A DNA stretch of 31,395 nucleotides from JBEKDJ01 sp050014415. GTDB lineage: Bacteria; Desulfobacterota; BSN033; UBA1163. The notes below the pieces were generated by a model. That model worked only from the letters and a program-made list of their open reading frames with translations. It did no database searches and was not told the origin of the DNA. Both the position numbers and the translations under genes were made by a program. This document shows, in pieces, positions 16,549 through 25,132 of this stretch. Where the stretch lies: positions 1-31,395 of the forward strand of contig JBEKDJ010000009.1 in NCBI GenBank assembly GCA_050014415.1, read 5' to 3'. Numbering within the stretch: the stretch's first letter is position 1; the number at the start of each line of letters is the position of its first letter.

Positions 16549-17490
16549 ATGAAGGATCTATCGCTCAAGAAGAAGAAAATCGGTGTGATGATGGGAGGCC
16601 TCTCTCGAGAGAGAGAGATTTCCCTAAGGACCGGAAAGGCCATTCAGAAGGCCCTGACAGAAAAGGGATATACCGTTTGCTCCATCGACGTCGGGCGGGA
16701 TATTGCCGAGGCATTGATCAAGAAAAAGATCGAATGTGCCTTTTTGGCCCTCCACGGAAAGTTTGGAGAGGATGGGACGGTACAAGGGATGCTGGAGTTG
16801 ATGAGGATTCCTTATACCGGATCTGGCGTTCTTGCAAGCGCCCTGGCAAATCACAAAATCATGTCCAAAAAGATCTTTCTTTGCGATAAGATTCCAACCC
16901 CTCCCTTTGAAGTCTTTCACCGGGATAAGATTCAGAAAGATCCGTTGAGAACCGTTTCTCTATCGCTCCCCCTTGTGGTCAAGCCAGCGAGGGAAGGGTC
17001 CACCATTGGAATCTCCATCGTTAAGAAGGAAGAGGAATTTGTCCACGCTTTGAAGGAGGCAGGCAAATATGACGAGGAGATATTGGTAGAGGAGTTTATG
17101 AAGGGCAAGGAAATCACAGTGGGGATTCTCGAAGACATCCCCCTGCCCGTCATTGAGATCGTTCCAAAGAGTGGGTTTTACGATTACCATTCGAAATACA
17201 CAAAGGGGGAAACCGAATATATTATCCCTGCTCGCATTCCGAGGGAAAAGTACCTCTATGCCCAGGAGATCAGTCTCAGAGCCTTCCGAGGGCTGAGTTG
17301 CACTGGTTGCGCCAGGGTGGATTTAGTCACCGATGAGAACGCGAATCCGTTTGTGATCGATGTGAACACCATGCCAGGGATGACCGAGACGAGCCTATTG
17401 CCTCAAGCTGCCAGTTATGCAGGGATTGCCTTTGAAGACTTGGTCGAACGGATTTTGTTAGGGGCATCGCTAAAGGTGGAGAGTGGATAG
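16549..17490 (+). CDS. ddl: D-alanine--D-alanine ligase Ddl
   Basis: ATP-grasp ligase that joins two D-Ala, feeding MurF. The 313 residues show the N-terminal GGLSREREISLRTG, LHGKFGEDGTVQG, the ATP-grasp core VVKPAREGSTIGI with VEEFMKGKEITVG, and the metal/ATP-site end DVNTMPGMTETSLLP. Length is normal for the DdlB class usually found in dcw clusters. The ATG is supported by the conserved N-terminus KKIGVMMGGLSRE; the ribosome site is weak. Confidence 0.96.
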   Translation: MKDLSLKKKKIGVMMGGLSREREISLRTGKAIQKALTEKGYTVCSIDVGRDIAEALIKKKIECAFLALHGKFGEDGTVQGMLELMRIPYTGSGVLASALANHKIMSKKIFLCDKIPTPPFEVFHRDKIQKDPLRTVSLSLPLVVKPAREGSTIGISIVKKEEEFVHALKEAGKYDEEILVEEFMKGKEITVGILEDIPLPVIEIVPKSGFYDYHSKYTKGETEYIIPARIPREKYLYAQEISLRAFRGLSCTGCARVDLVTDENANPFVIDVNTMPGMTETSLLPQAASYAGIAFEDLVERILLGASLKVESG

Positions 17491-17579
17491 TGAAGAGGAG
17501 AGGGTCAATTGTAGAACGGTGTTAATGGAAACCAGTCTCCCCGTTCCACTTTCAGCATTCGAATTCTGACATTCGGAAC

Positions 17580-18401
17580 ATGGAAGAGGCGGTCACCATA
17601 CAGCACGAGAAGTTTTTCCGACCGAGGGAGAGGAGAGTAGAGAGTGGAGGAGGAAGATTTCAATCGATTTTGAAGAAGGCCGTTCGGGCAGCTCTCCAAC
17701 TCCTCCTCGTCTCTTTTTCTCTCTTTGTCGGCCATTGGGCCTATGTCCATCTCTTGGAAGACCCATTCTTTCGGGTAAGAGAGATTGAGGTAGAAGGATG
17801 CCGAAGACTCGCACGGGAGACGATCCTTTCGCTCACCCATGTGGAAGGCAAGCCCAATCTCTTCACGGTCAGTCTGAAAGAGGTTGCAAAGCCTTTAGAG
17901 TCCCATCCCTGGATTGAGCGCGTTGGGGTGAGGAAGGTTTTTCCTCACAAGATATTGATTCACGTGGAGGAGAGAAAACCGATCGCTATCCTTCAGCTAG
18001 AGGAACTCTATTATATCGATACGAAGGGAGTCATCTTTTCTCCCGTGGGAGATGGGGATGGGCATGACTACCCCTTTATGACCGGATTGAACCGCCAGCT
18101 TCTTGAAAGAGACCCCGTCGAGACAAAGGGTCTTATCATGAGAGGCCTCGAACTTCTGAGGATCGCGGAGAAAGTGAAGGGTACTCCCCTTCAGGACGTT
18201 TCTGAGATTCATATGGAAAAGAATTATGGGATCAAGTGTTTCACCCGGGCCGAAGGGGTCGAGGTGAGAATGGGATTGGATTTTTTTGAGGAGAAGTTAA
18301 AAAGACTGTCCCCTATCTGGGCAGATCTTCAGAAAAGAGGGTTTTCAGTAGCCTCGATCGACTGCAGCGATTTGAAGAGAATGGTCGTCAGAAGGAGGTG
18401 A
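17580..18401 (+). CDS. ftsQ: Cell division protein FtsQ
   Basis: Bitopic divisome protein that recruits FtsL/FtsB in the envelope. The 273 residues have a basic cytoplasmic segment, one membrane helix (about 36-58), a POTRA domain (about 64-133, beginning FFRVREIEVEGC and ending HVEERKPIAIL) and a beta-rich FtsQ/DivIB C-terminal part. It lies between ddl and ftsA, the canonical position. Its stop codon sits inside the very strong ribosome site of ftsA, so ftsA translation is probably coupled to it. The start context is weak. Confidence 0.94.
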   Translation: MEEAVTIQHEKFFRPRERRVESGGGRFQSILKKAVRAALQLLLVSFSLFVGHWAYVHLLEDPFFRVREIEVEGCRRLARETILSLTHVEGKPNLFTVSLKEVAKPLESHPWIERVGVRKVFPHKILIHVEERKPIAILQLEELYYIDTKGVIFSPVGDGDGHDYPFMTGLNRQLLERDPVETKGLIMRGLELLRIAEKVKGTPLQDVSEIHMEKNYGIKCFTRAEGVEVRMGLDFFEEKLKRLSPIWADLQKRGFSVASIDCSDLKRMVVRRR

Positions 18402-18403
18402 TC
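18392..18403 (+). promoter_or_regulatory. Full-length Shine-Dalgarno site of ftsA
   Basis: AAGGAGGTGATC matches the complement of the 16S rRNA 3' tail over all 12 bases. It spans the ftsQ stop codon and lies about 10 nt before the GTG start of ftsA, so it decides that start. Confidence 0.8.
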
Positions 18404-18408
18404 ACAAG

Positions 18409-19635
18409 GTGGGTAAGAAAGATCCGTTGGTGGTTGGATTGGATATCGGCACCACAAAGATCTGTGCCGTGGTTGGAGAAGTGGTCAATGGCCAGGTCAA
18501 CATTATTGGTCTCGGGACTTCTCCCTCGAAGGGGCTGCGAAAGGGGGTCGTCGTCAATATTGAGAGCACGGTCCAATCAATCAAGAAAGCGGTTGAAGAA
18601 ACGGAGTTGATGGCGGGGTGCCACATCACCTCTGTCTATGCGGGAATCGCAGGAGGCCACATCAGAGGGATCAACAGCCATGGTGTGATTGCGGTCAAGA
18701 ATCGAGAGATCGGTCCTAGCGATGTGCAACGCGTGATCGATGCGGCGAGCGCAGTGGCGATTCCCATGGACCGGGAGGTGATTCATATTATCCCCCAAGA
18801 GTTCGTTGTAGACGATCAGGATGGGATTAAAGACCCGGTCGGTATGTCGGGAGTGCGGCTGGAGGGACGGGTCCACATTATCACAGGCGCCATCACCTCG
18901 GCCCAAAACATCATCAAATGTGCCAACCGAGCTGGACTCGACGTAGATGATATTGTTTTGGAACAGCTGGGCTCGAGTGATGCTGTCCTGACCCCCGAGG
19001 AGAAAGAGTTAGGAGTGGCCATCATCGATATTGGAGGGGGGACAACGGACCTGGTCATCTTTGTCAATGGGTCCATCAAGCATACCGCTGTCATTTCCTT
19101 GGCGGGAAGCCACGTCACGAGTGATATCTCGATGGGGCTTCGGACACCGATGGAAGAGGCAGAGAAGATCAAGAAGCGGTATGGATGCAGCCTGACCTCT
19201 ATGGTTCGCAAGGACGAGACGATTGAGGTTCCCAGTGTTGGGGGGAGGAAACCTCGAATCCTTTCCAGACAGACCCTGGCAGAGATCATCGAACCCAGGG
19301 TTGAAGAGATCCTCAGCTTGGTTCACAACGAGGTGTTGAGGACGGGCTATGGCAATCTTATCGCCTCCGGGGTGGTTCTTACCGGCGGAAGTGCCATCTT
19401 AGAAGGTATTCCTGAGCTGGCTGAGCAGATATTTAATCTGCCTGTTCGGAGGGGGACACCCATTGGCATTGGGGGCTTGGTGGATCTGGTCAACAGCCCG
19501 ATGTATGCAACGGGAGTGGGTCTGGTCCTGTATGGAAGTCGGAACAAAGTGCAGAGTCGGTTCAAGGTGGGCGAGAAGAACATCTTTAGTAAAGTCACCC
19601 ACCGGATGAGGGAATGGATTGGGGAATTCTTCTGA
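18409..19635 (+). CDS. ftsA: Cell division protein FtsA
   Basis: Actin-like ATPase that tethers FtsZ filaments to the inner membrane. The 408 residues include the phosphate-1 motif GLDIGTTKIC (10-19) and the phosphate-2 motif DIGGGTTDL (207-215). The 1C insert lies between about residues 84 and 165, then comes the adenosine loop LTGGSAILEG. The C-terminal amphipathic helix (about 394-408, THRMREWIGEFF) is the membrane anchor and is intact. The start is GTG 18409, fixed by the 12-base ribosome site. Confidence 0.97.
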   Translation: MGKKDPLVVGLDIGTTKICAVVGEVVNGQVNIIGLGTSPSKGLRKGVVVNIESTVQSIKKAVEETELMAGCHITSVYAGIAGGHIRGINSHGVIAVKNREIGPSDVQRVIDAASAVAIPMDREVIHIIPQEFVVDDQDGIKDPVGMSGVRLEGRVHIITGAITSAQNIIKCANRAGLDVDDIVLEQLGSSDAVLTPEEKELGVAIIDIGGGTTDLVIFVNGSIKHTAVISLAGSHVTSDISMGLRTPMEEAEKIKKRYGCSLTSMVRKDETIEVPSVGGRKPRILSRQTLAEIIEPRVEEILSLVHNEVLRTGYGNLIASGVVLTGGSAILEGIPELAEQIFNLPVRRGTPIGIGGLVDLVNSPMYATGVGLVLYGSRNKVQSRFKVGEKNIFSKVTHRMREWIGEFF

Positions 19636-19740
19636 TGGAATACTGGAATCTTGGAGATGCGGAATAATGGGTAAGGTCTTCTTGATCGGAATATCAGTGG
19701 AACCCATTCTTCCATCATTCCATTCTTCCGGCATTCCATC
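19634..19740. repeat. GGAAT/ATTCC inverted repeat between ftsA and ftsZ
   Basis: GATGGAAT (19634-19641) pairs with ATTCCATC (19733-19740). Inside, GGAATAATGGGT (19661-19672) pairs with ACCCATTCTTCC (19702-19713) with one mismatch. It starts at the ftsA stop and ends before the ftsZ ribosome site. It shares the word TGGAATACTGGAAT with the mraY-murD gap. Confidence 0.7.
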
Positions 19741-19773
19741 CTTTCACTATTCCAATTAAGAAGGAGGAGAATC

Positions 19774-20976
19774 ATGATCGAATTCGACGAAAACAGGAAT
19801 TTGGCCGCCAAGGTCAAGATCATCGGAATCGGCGGAGGAGGAAACAATGCGCTGAATACGATGATCTCTTATCAGCTTTCCGGTGTCGAGTTTATCGCAG
19901 CCAATACGGATGCTCAGGCACTGGCAGCGAATCTGTCTCCCATCAAACTGCAACTGGGGCCTTCACTCACCAAGGGCTTGGGAGCTGGAGCGAACCCCGA
20001 AATCGGGAGGAAAGCTGCTTTGGAGGACGTGGAGAAGATCCGTGAGGTCTTGAAAGGTGCTGACATGGTCTTCATCACGGCTGGGTTGGGCGGCGGGACA
20101 GGAACGGGCGGTGCCCCCGTGATTGCTGAAGCAGCCCGTGAGGTGGGCGCCCTGACGGTGGCCATCGTGACCAAACCCTTCCACTTTGAAGGAAAGAAGA
20201 GAATGAAGCAGGCCGAGGAAGGGCTGGCCAATCTGAGGATGACCGCAGATGCCCTGATTACCATTCCGAATCAAAGACTCCTGAGCATCAGCGGAAAGAA
20301 CATGACCTTGCTGGAGGCTTTCAAAAAGGCGGATGAGATTCTCTATCATGCAGCCAAGGGAATCTCAGACATCATCATCGGCCAAGGAATCATCAATGTG
20401 GATTTCGCTGATGTCCGAACGATCATGTCTGAAACGGGAATGGCATTGATGGGGACAGGGATCTCCTCCGGAGAAAATCGGTCGGTGGAAGCGGCCCAGA
20501 AAGCGATCTCCAGCCCGCTGTTGGAGGATATCTCCATTGAAGGTGCCAGTGGGCTGCTCATCAACATCACCGGAGGCCAGGGTATGACCCTGAATGAAAT
20601 CAATGAAGCGACCACCCTCGTGCAGAAGGAAGCTAACGAGGACGCCAATATTATCTGGGGGACGGTGATCGATGAGGCGATGAAGGAAGAAGTGCGGGTG
20701 ACGGTGATCGCCACGGGTTTTGGAAAAGCAGAGGGAAAAAGTGCATCGCAGCATTGTAAAGTTGCTTCCCTCTCCGTCGGTTCCAGAGGAAGCAAAGACA
20801 TCCCTGCCTTTTCTTTCAGCATGAAGGAGAACAATAAGGACATTCCTGCATTTATGAGGAGGGTGAAGGCTACGGAACGGTTTGATGAGGTTAAATTGGT
20901 GGAGCCTCCCGATTTTTCCGTCGAGGATGAGGATCGTTTTGACATCCCGACCTTTTTAAGGAAACAGGCCGACTGA
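19774..20976 (+). CDS. ftsZ: Cell division GTPase FtsZ, with three DIPxF motifs in the tail
   Basis: Tubulin-like GTPase that forms the Z ring. The 400 residues have the GTP-binding N-terminus (GIGGGGNNALN from 18), the tubulin signature GGGTGTGGAP (107-116), and the T7 synergy loop NVDFADVRTIM (208-218). The globular part ends near 316. The short tail has the expected C-terminal peptide DIPTFLRKQAD (390-400), which docks on FtsA, and two extra copies of its core: DIPAF at 342-346 and DIPAFMRR at 356-363. A strong AAGGAGGAG ribosome site fixes the ATG. Confidence 0.97.
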   Translation: MIEFDENRNLAAKVKIIGIGGGGNNALNTMISYQLSGVEFIAANTDAQALAANLSPIKLQLGPSLTKGLGAGANPEIGRKAALEDVEKIREVLKGADMVFITAGLGGGTGTGGAPVIAEAAREVGALTVAIVTKPFHFEGKKRMKQAEEGLANLRMTADALITIPNQRLLSISGKNMTLLEAFKKADEILYHAAKGISDIIIGQGIINVDFADVRTIMSETGMALMGTGISSGENRSVEAAQKAISSPLLEDISIEGASGLLINITGGQGMTLNEINEATTLVQKEANEDANIIWGTVIDEAMKEEVRVTVIATGFGKAEGKSASQHCKVASLSVGSRGSKDIPAFSFSMKENNKDIPAFMRRVKATERFDEVKLVEPPDFSVEDEDRFDIPTFLRKQAD

Positions 20977-20984
20977 ATCAGAAA

Positions 20985-21196
20985 GTGGTGAGTGGTGAGT
21001 CGTGAGTGGTCAGTGGCAAAAAAACATTTTATGATGACTTGTAAAGAGTCAAAAAAGGAAAAAGCCGGATTGGACCCGATTCGGGTCAAGGTTCCGGGTG
21101 CTAGATTGCGACTTTTTACGAGACTCATATTCTGCAGGTTTATGAGAATTTCTTGTATTTAAGTGACCCCTGTCCACATTCCACGATCCACTAACG
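20985..21196. repeat. Nested inverted-repeat element after ftsZ
   Basis: The outer arms are GTGG-rich (20985-21017) and CCAC-rich (about 21172-21192). The middle arms, 21030-21050 and 21110-21129, share GTAAA-AGTC and TATGA words. At the centre is a perfect hairpin, GACCCG-ATT-CGGGTC (21073-21087). No gene is supported in this 223-nt gap. The centre lacks a T run, so it is not a classical terminator. Confidence 0.65.
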
Positions 21197-21199
21197 GAA

Positions 21200-22918
21200 A
21201 TGATTTCCTGGAAGCTCGTTCAGAAGGCAAAATGCATTCTTGAGAAGGAGCGGGGAGCTGTCCGCAAACCCTGGGGCGGAAGAATTGCGATATGCCTTAT
21301 CTATCCCAATTCCTACCACGTGGGAATGTCCAACCTTGGATTCCAGACCGTTTATCAATTGCTAAACGCTGAAGACGATGTCGTTTGTGAGAGGGCCTTT
21401 CTCCCTGGTCCAGAAGAACTTCAAGAATATCGGAATAGTCAAACGCCTCTCTTCTCGTTAGAATCTCAGAAGCCCCTTTCCGACTTTGATATCCTAGCCT
21501 TCTCGGTCTCTTTCGAAAACGACTTCATCAACATTCTCACTCAATTGGAACTGGCGCGCATTCCACTGGAAAGGCGTCTTCGTGAAGAAGGTCATCCTCT
21601 GGTCATCGCAGGAGGGGTGGCGGTCTTTCTGAACCCCGAACCCCTCAGTGAATTCTTCGATCTCTTTGTCCTTGGCGAAGGAGAGGAAGTGATCGGAGAA
21701 TTCTTAGAAGTCTACCGCGAAACCTTCACGAGAAAAGGGCCGATAGAGAAGGATGACTTCTTGAAAAGACTGAGTGCGGTCGATGGGATTTATGTTCCGA
21801 AGTTTTATCGTGTGACCTATGCTGAGGACGGAAAGGTCGAAGCGATGGAACCCGAGCCCGGATTTCCCCAGCGGGTGAAACGGAGATGGATCCAGGAGAT
21901 GGACCGATTCCCAGCCCGATCCACGCTCTTTACTCCGGATACTGAGTTTAAAGAGATGGCCTTGGTGGAGGTGAATCGAGGTTGCCCAAGGGGGTGCCGG
22001 TTCTGCGCAGCCTGTTTTGTCTACCATCCTTTTCGAAGCCGAACCCTTCCTCTCCTCGAATCCCTCTCAGAAACGTCCCTGTTGAAGGAACCCCGGGTTG
22101 GTCTCGCCGGAACCGCAGTTTCTGACTACCCCCATCTCCTTTCATTATGTCAGAGCATCCTTTCCCACCGAGGGGGTATCTCCATCGCTTCCTTGCGAAT
22201 AGATGCCATCACTCATCCCTTGATCCAGTGCCTGAGAGAAGGGGGGAATCAAACTGTGGCGATTGCACCCGAGGCAGGTTCGGAGAGGCTTCGAAAGGTA
22301 CTGAGAAAAGGTTACACGGAGGATGAGATTTTGAAGGCCGTGAGTGCGATCATTGAAAATGGTCTTTCCCAGATCAAGTGCTATTTTTTGATTGGCCTTC
22401 CCACCGAGACCGAAGATGACGTGAGAGCGATCATTCTTTTGGCCAAACGGATTCGTCATCAGATTCTTTCCATCCGAAAAGGTCTGAAGGAAAGATGGAG
22501 GCTAATCCTAAGTGTCCATCCCTTTATTCCCAAACCTGCCACACCTTTTCAGTGGGTGCCATTGGAAGAGGTAGGCATATTGAAGAGGAAGTTGAAGGTC
22601 ATTCAGGGCGGGATCAAAGGGGAGAAGGGGATGGAGATGATTCATGATCTTCCCAAGTGGGCTTATATTCAGGCTTTACTTTCGAGGGGAGATCGGAGGG
22701 TAGGAAAGATATTGATGGCGGCCTATCGTTGCCAGGGAGACTGGGGAAAAGCTCTCCGGGAGACGAGTATCAACCCAGACTTCTATGTCTATCGAAGGAG
22801 AGATTTGGATGAGACCTTTCCTTGGGATTTTATCGACCACGGAATGCCGAAGGAGAGATTGAAGGAAGAATATCTCAAGGCGATGAAGGAAGCAGAAATA
22901 AAGATCAATGAGCAATGA
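21200..22918 (+). CDS. B12-binding-type radical SAM protein of unknown function
   Basis: The N-terminal third (about 25-180) resembles a cobalamin-binding-type domain (YPNSYHVGMSNLGFQ, then FSVSFENDFINILTQLE, GGVAVFLNPEP, LGEGEE). The radical SAM core follows, with CPRGCRFC giving Cys262, Cys266 and Cys269 for the 4Fe-4S cluster. Later come APEAGSERLRKVLRKGY and FLIGLPTETEDD. The 572 residues match the stand-alone form of a family often seen as a fusion (TIGR03960-type, from memory). I see no substrate clue. No terminator-like site separates it from ftsZ, so partial co-transcription is possible. Confidence 0.88.
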   Translation: MISWKLVQKAKCILEKERGAVRKPWGGRIAICLIYPNSYHVGMSNLGFQTVYQLLNAEDDVVCERAFLPGPEELQEYRNSQTPLFSLESQKPLSDFDILAFSVSFENDFINILTQLELARIPLERRLREEGHPLVIAGGVAVFLNPEPLSEFFDLFVLGEGEEVIGEFLEVYRETFTRKGPIEKDDFLKRLSAVDGIYVPKFYRVTYAEDGKVEAMEPEPGFPQRVKRRWIQEMDRFPARSTLFTPDTEFKEMALVEVNRGCPRGCRFCAACFVYHPFRSRTLPLLESLSETSLLKEPRVGLAGTAVSDYPHLLSLCQSILSHRGGISIASLRIDAITHPLIQCLREGGNQTVAIAPEAGSERLRKVLRKGYTEDEILKAVSAIIENGLSQIKCYFLIGLPTETEDDVRAIILLAKRIRHQILSIRKGLKERWRLILSVHPFIPKPATPFQWVPLEEVGILKRKLKVIQGGIKGEKGMEMIHDLPKWAYIQALLSRGDRRVGKILMAAYRCQGDWGKALRETSINPDFYVYRRRDLDETFPWDFIDHGMPKERLKEEYLKAMKEAEIKINEQ

Positions 22919-22919
22919 A

Positions 22920-22945
22920 CACTGGCCATTTATCAATGACCAGTG
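22920..22945. repeat. Short inverted repeat and CAATGAC words after the radical SAM gene
   Basis: CACTGG (22920-22925) and CCAGTG (22940-22945) form a 6-bp hairpin. Around it the words CAATGA, CAATGAC and AATGACTTAATGAC are repeated up to 22973. It is another repeat-like gap filler. Confidence 0.5.
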
Positions 22946-22988
22946 ACTTAGCGACTCAATGACTTAATGACCAATAGGGGGTTCAAAA

Positions 22989-23696
22989 ATGGGAATAGAG
23001 ACCGTTTCATTCCAAAGCGAAAGCCAAAGGATTTCAGGCATACTTCATCTCCCGGAGGGAGAGAACTTCCCTTGTGTGATTGCCTCTCATGGACTTCTCT
23101 CCAGTAAGGAGAGCGACAAGTATGTTGCTCTCGGAGAGAGGCTTGCCAGAGAAGGGATCGCAATGCTTCGATTCGACTTCCGAGGATGCGGAGAGAGTGA
23201 AGGCAGAATGGAGGAGAGCACGGTCAGTGGAAGGATTGCTGATCTGAGTTTTGCCATCGCATTTTTGAAGTCCCATCTGGGTTTGAAAAATCGGATTGGA
23301 TTGCTCGGGTCGAGCCTGGGGGGGTATCTCTCTCTGATCAAGGCTTCGATGGAGGAAGGGATCAACGCCGTTGTGATCTGGTCTTCACCTTTTCACTTAG
23401 ATAATTTGGGATCTCGAAGAAGCAAAGCGGATATGCCCGCACTGGGAGAGGTCTTTTATGAGGATCTGCCGAGGCATCAACTCCTTCCTTTCTTGCCGAA
23501 GATCTCAAACACCCTCGTCATTCACGGAGAGGAAGATGAGCTTGTTCCTGTGGATCAGGCCTGGGAGATTTTCAGTAGCTTGGGGTCGCCGAAGGAAATC
23601 CACGTAATCGAGGGGGCTGACCATCGTTTGACGCAACCCGCACATCGCCAGCGAGCTACTGATCTCAGCGTAGGATGGTTTAAGAAATATCTTTAG
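22989..23696 (+). CDS. Alpha/beta hydrolase (serine hydrolase)
   Basis: The 235 residues form a compact alpha/beta hydrolase with the nucleophile elbow GSSLGG (Ser109). The acid is probably Asp183 in EEDELVP and the base His212 in GADHR, which completes a catalytic triad. SHG at 33-35 fits the oxyanion loop and RFDFRGCGESEG is typical of this fold. There is no signal peptide, so it is likely cytoplasmic. The substrate cannot be told from sequence. AGGGGG lies about 7 nt before the ATG. It is the last gene of the plus-strand run that begins at mraZ. Confidence 0.88.
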   Translation: MGIETVSFQSESQRISGILHLPEGENFPCVIASHGLLSSKESDKYVALGERLAREGIAMLRFDFRGCGESEGRMEESTVSGRIADLSFAIAFLKSHLGLKNRIGLLGSSLGGYLSLIKASMEEGINAVVIWSSPFHLDNLGSRRSKADMPALGEVFYEDLPRHQLLPFLPKISNTLVIHGEEDELVPVDQAWEIFSSLGSPKEIHVIEGADHRLTQPAHRQRATDLSVGWFKKYL

Positions 23697-23960
23697 CAGA
23701 AGTGTGTAAACGAAAGTGAGTTCTTGAGAGGCATTGTAGCACCGCTATTTGTCACTTGTCTATGGAAACTTCCTCCTCACGTTGATTGTTTGCTAATAGC
23801 ATCAGAATTACAACTCTGGTGAACGGCCAAAGCACACGCAACCTCACGCGAGCGACGCGACTCACGCTGATGACAGGCGGGGGCGAGCGAGGGGTTTATC
23901 CGATGACAGCGGTGCCATTTTTTTGCCTTCACAAATGAACGAGTGTCATGATGCTGATTG
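23697..23960. other. Convergent gap marking the edge of the accessory patch
   Basis: 264 nt between the hydrolase stop and the convergent oxidoreductase stop. I see no gene. A GC-rich part around 23835-23895 repeats GCGAG/GACGCG words. There is no obvious U-tailed terminator hairpin. The base composition differs from the dcw region. Confidence 0.4.
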
Positions 23961-25094
23961 CTATCCGCCGTTGTTTTTATCGGGTTCGATTGCAACGTGT
24001 ACGCCCATTTTACTTAAATCCTTCATGAATCGGTTTGGTTCCACAATGCTCGCCTGCAGCCATAGTCCCGGTCTTTTAATGGAACCATCGAGGTATTGGA
24101 GCAAACAGGCAACCACCGGTACGGCTGTCAGGATGTAGCCGTCGACGTGCTCTACTTTGACCCTCCGCGTTATGTATCTCTCACATTTCCATCCGCTTGC
24201 CTCCAGAAGCAAGACAGTGCCGTACGGTGGTCTGGTGAATTCTCTTAATCCCCAAAGCAGCAGTCTTCCGATGGGGCGAACGGCCATTCGACCCAGCATA
24301 GTAAGAGCGAGCACGCTCGGCACCATCAGTATGTTGTCCACAAACCAGTTAAACCCACCCACAAAGAATCCGGTCTCTCGGATTGCCGGATACATCTCTG
24401 GCAGTGGCCTCATTTCCTCGAGAAACATGGCCGTACCCATCTGCTTCCCGAATGCTCCGCCGAAATCGAACACACGCCGGTTCTTCCAGCCCTTGCGCCA
24501 TTTCCCGCCCACGAAGCAGATGGGCTGGAATTCCTTCATTTCGATAGCAAACTCGTCGAGTGTGGTAGCCGAAAGCTGCAGGGTCTTCCAATCAATCTTG
24601 ATAACGCTGCCCACATTTGCCACGTCGAGTCGGTCGAATTGTTGAGCGATGTATCGGATCAGAGCGGCGGGGAGACCGGGATGAAAACCACCATCGGTAA
24701 TGAAACAACATCCCGTCTGTATGATTTCGTCTGACATGGATTTCAGAGCTTCCACCTTGGATGGAGAATACTGAATGTCAAAGTAATCGATCCCGGCGTT
24801 CAGTGCAGCACGAGCGACTGTCAAAGCGGTCTCGGATGTGCTTGATGCTACCAGAACCATCTTCACCTCGGAGAACGCCCTGGCTAAGCCACCCGGGTCT
24901 GTCGCATTGAGACACAAAGCGGCGACCCGATCTGCGGAGAATCTACGGTTCAACTCGCCGGCAACCCGTTGAGCTCTCTCTAAACTCCGGCCTGCCAGAA
25001 TAAGCCGGACATCGGTCCACTTGAGTAGAAACTCGGCAATCAATCGTCCGGCAGAACCGTAACCTCCAAGAAGCAAAAGTCTGTTTCTCTTCAT
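23961..25094 (-). CDS. Saccharopine dehydrogenase-like NAD(P)-binding oxidoreductase
   Basis: The 377 residues begin with a Rossmann nucleotide-binding motif, LLLLGGYGSAGRLIAEFL, followed by AGRSLERAQRVAGEL, the pattern of the saccharopine dehydrogenase NADP-binding family. DYFDIQYSPSKVEAL and DGGFHPGLPAALIRY continue the family pattern. A hydrophobic stretch (about 255-285) suggests membrane contact, as in the lipid-associated members of this family. The true substrate is unknown and lysine metabolism should not be assumed. It lies 38 nt downstream of the DUF3795 gene, on the same strand. Its ribosome site is weak. Confidence 0.82.
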   Translation of the reverse strand: MKRNRLLLLGGYGSAGRLIAEFLLKWTDVRLILAGRSLERAQRVAGELNRRFSADRVAALCLNATDPGGLARAFSEVKMVLVASSTSETALTVARAALNAGIDYFDIQYSPSKVEALKSMSDEIIQTGCCFITDGGFHPGLPAALIRYIAQQFDRLDVANVGSVIKIDWKTLQLSATTLDEFAIEMKEFQPICFVGGKWRKGWKNRRVFDFGGAFGKQMGTAMFLEEMRPLPEMYPAIRETGFFVGGFNWFVDNILMVPSVLALTMLGRMAVRPIGRLLLWGLREFTRPPYGTVLLLEASGWKCERYITRRVKVEHVDGYILTAVPVVACLLQYLDGSIKRPGLWLQASIVEPNRFMKDLSKMGVHVAIEPDKNNGG

Positions 25095-25132
25095 AGCTGT
25101 TTCCGAAGAGGTGGTCGCAGATCACGACTTTT

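Noticed and set aside
20985..21017. GTGAGTGG-type runs considered as a CRISPR array
   Set aside because: The units are about 7-10 nt with no spacers; it is low-complexity repeat DNA.
21073..21087. GACCCG-ATT-CGGGTC hairpin as the dcw terminator
   Set aside because: No T run follows on either strand, so an intrinsic terminator cannot be supported.
20346..21128. 260-codon minus-strand frame over ftsZ
   Set aside because: Shadow of ftsZ that runs out into the repeat element; no start context.
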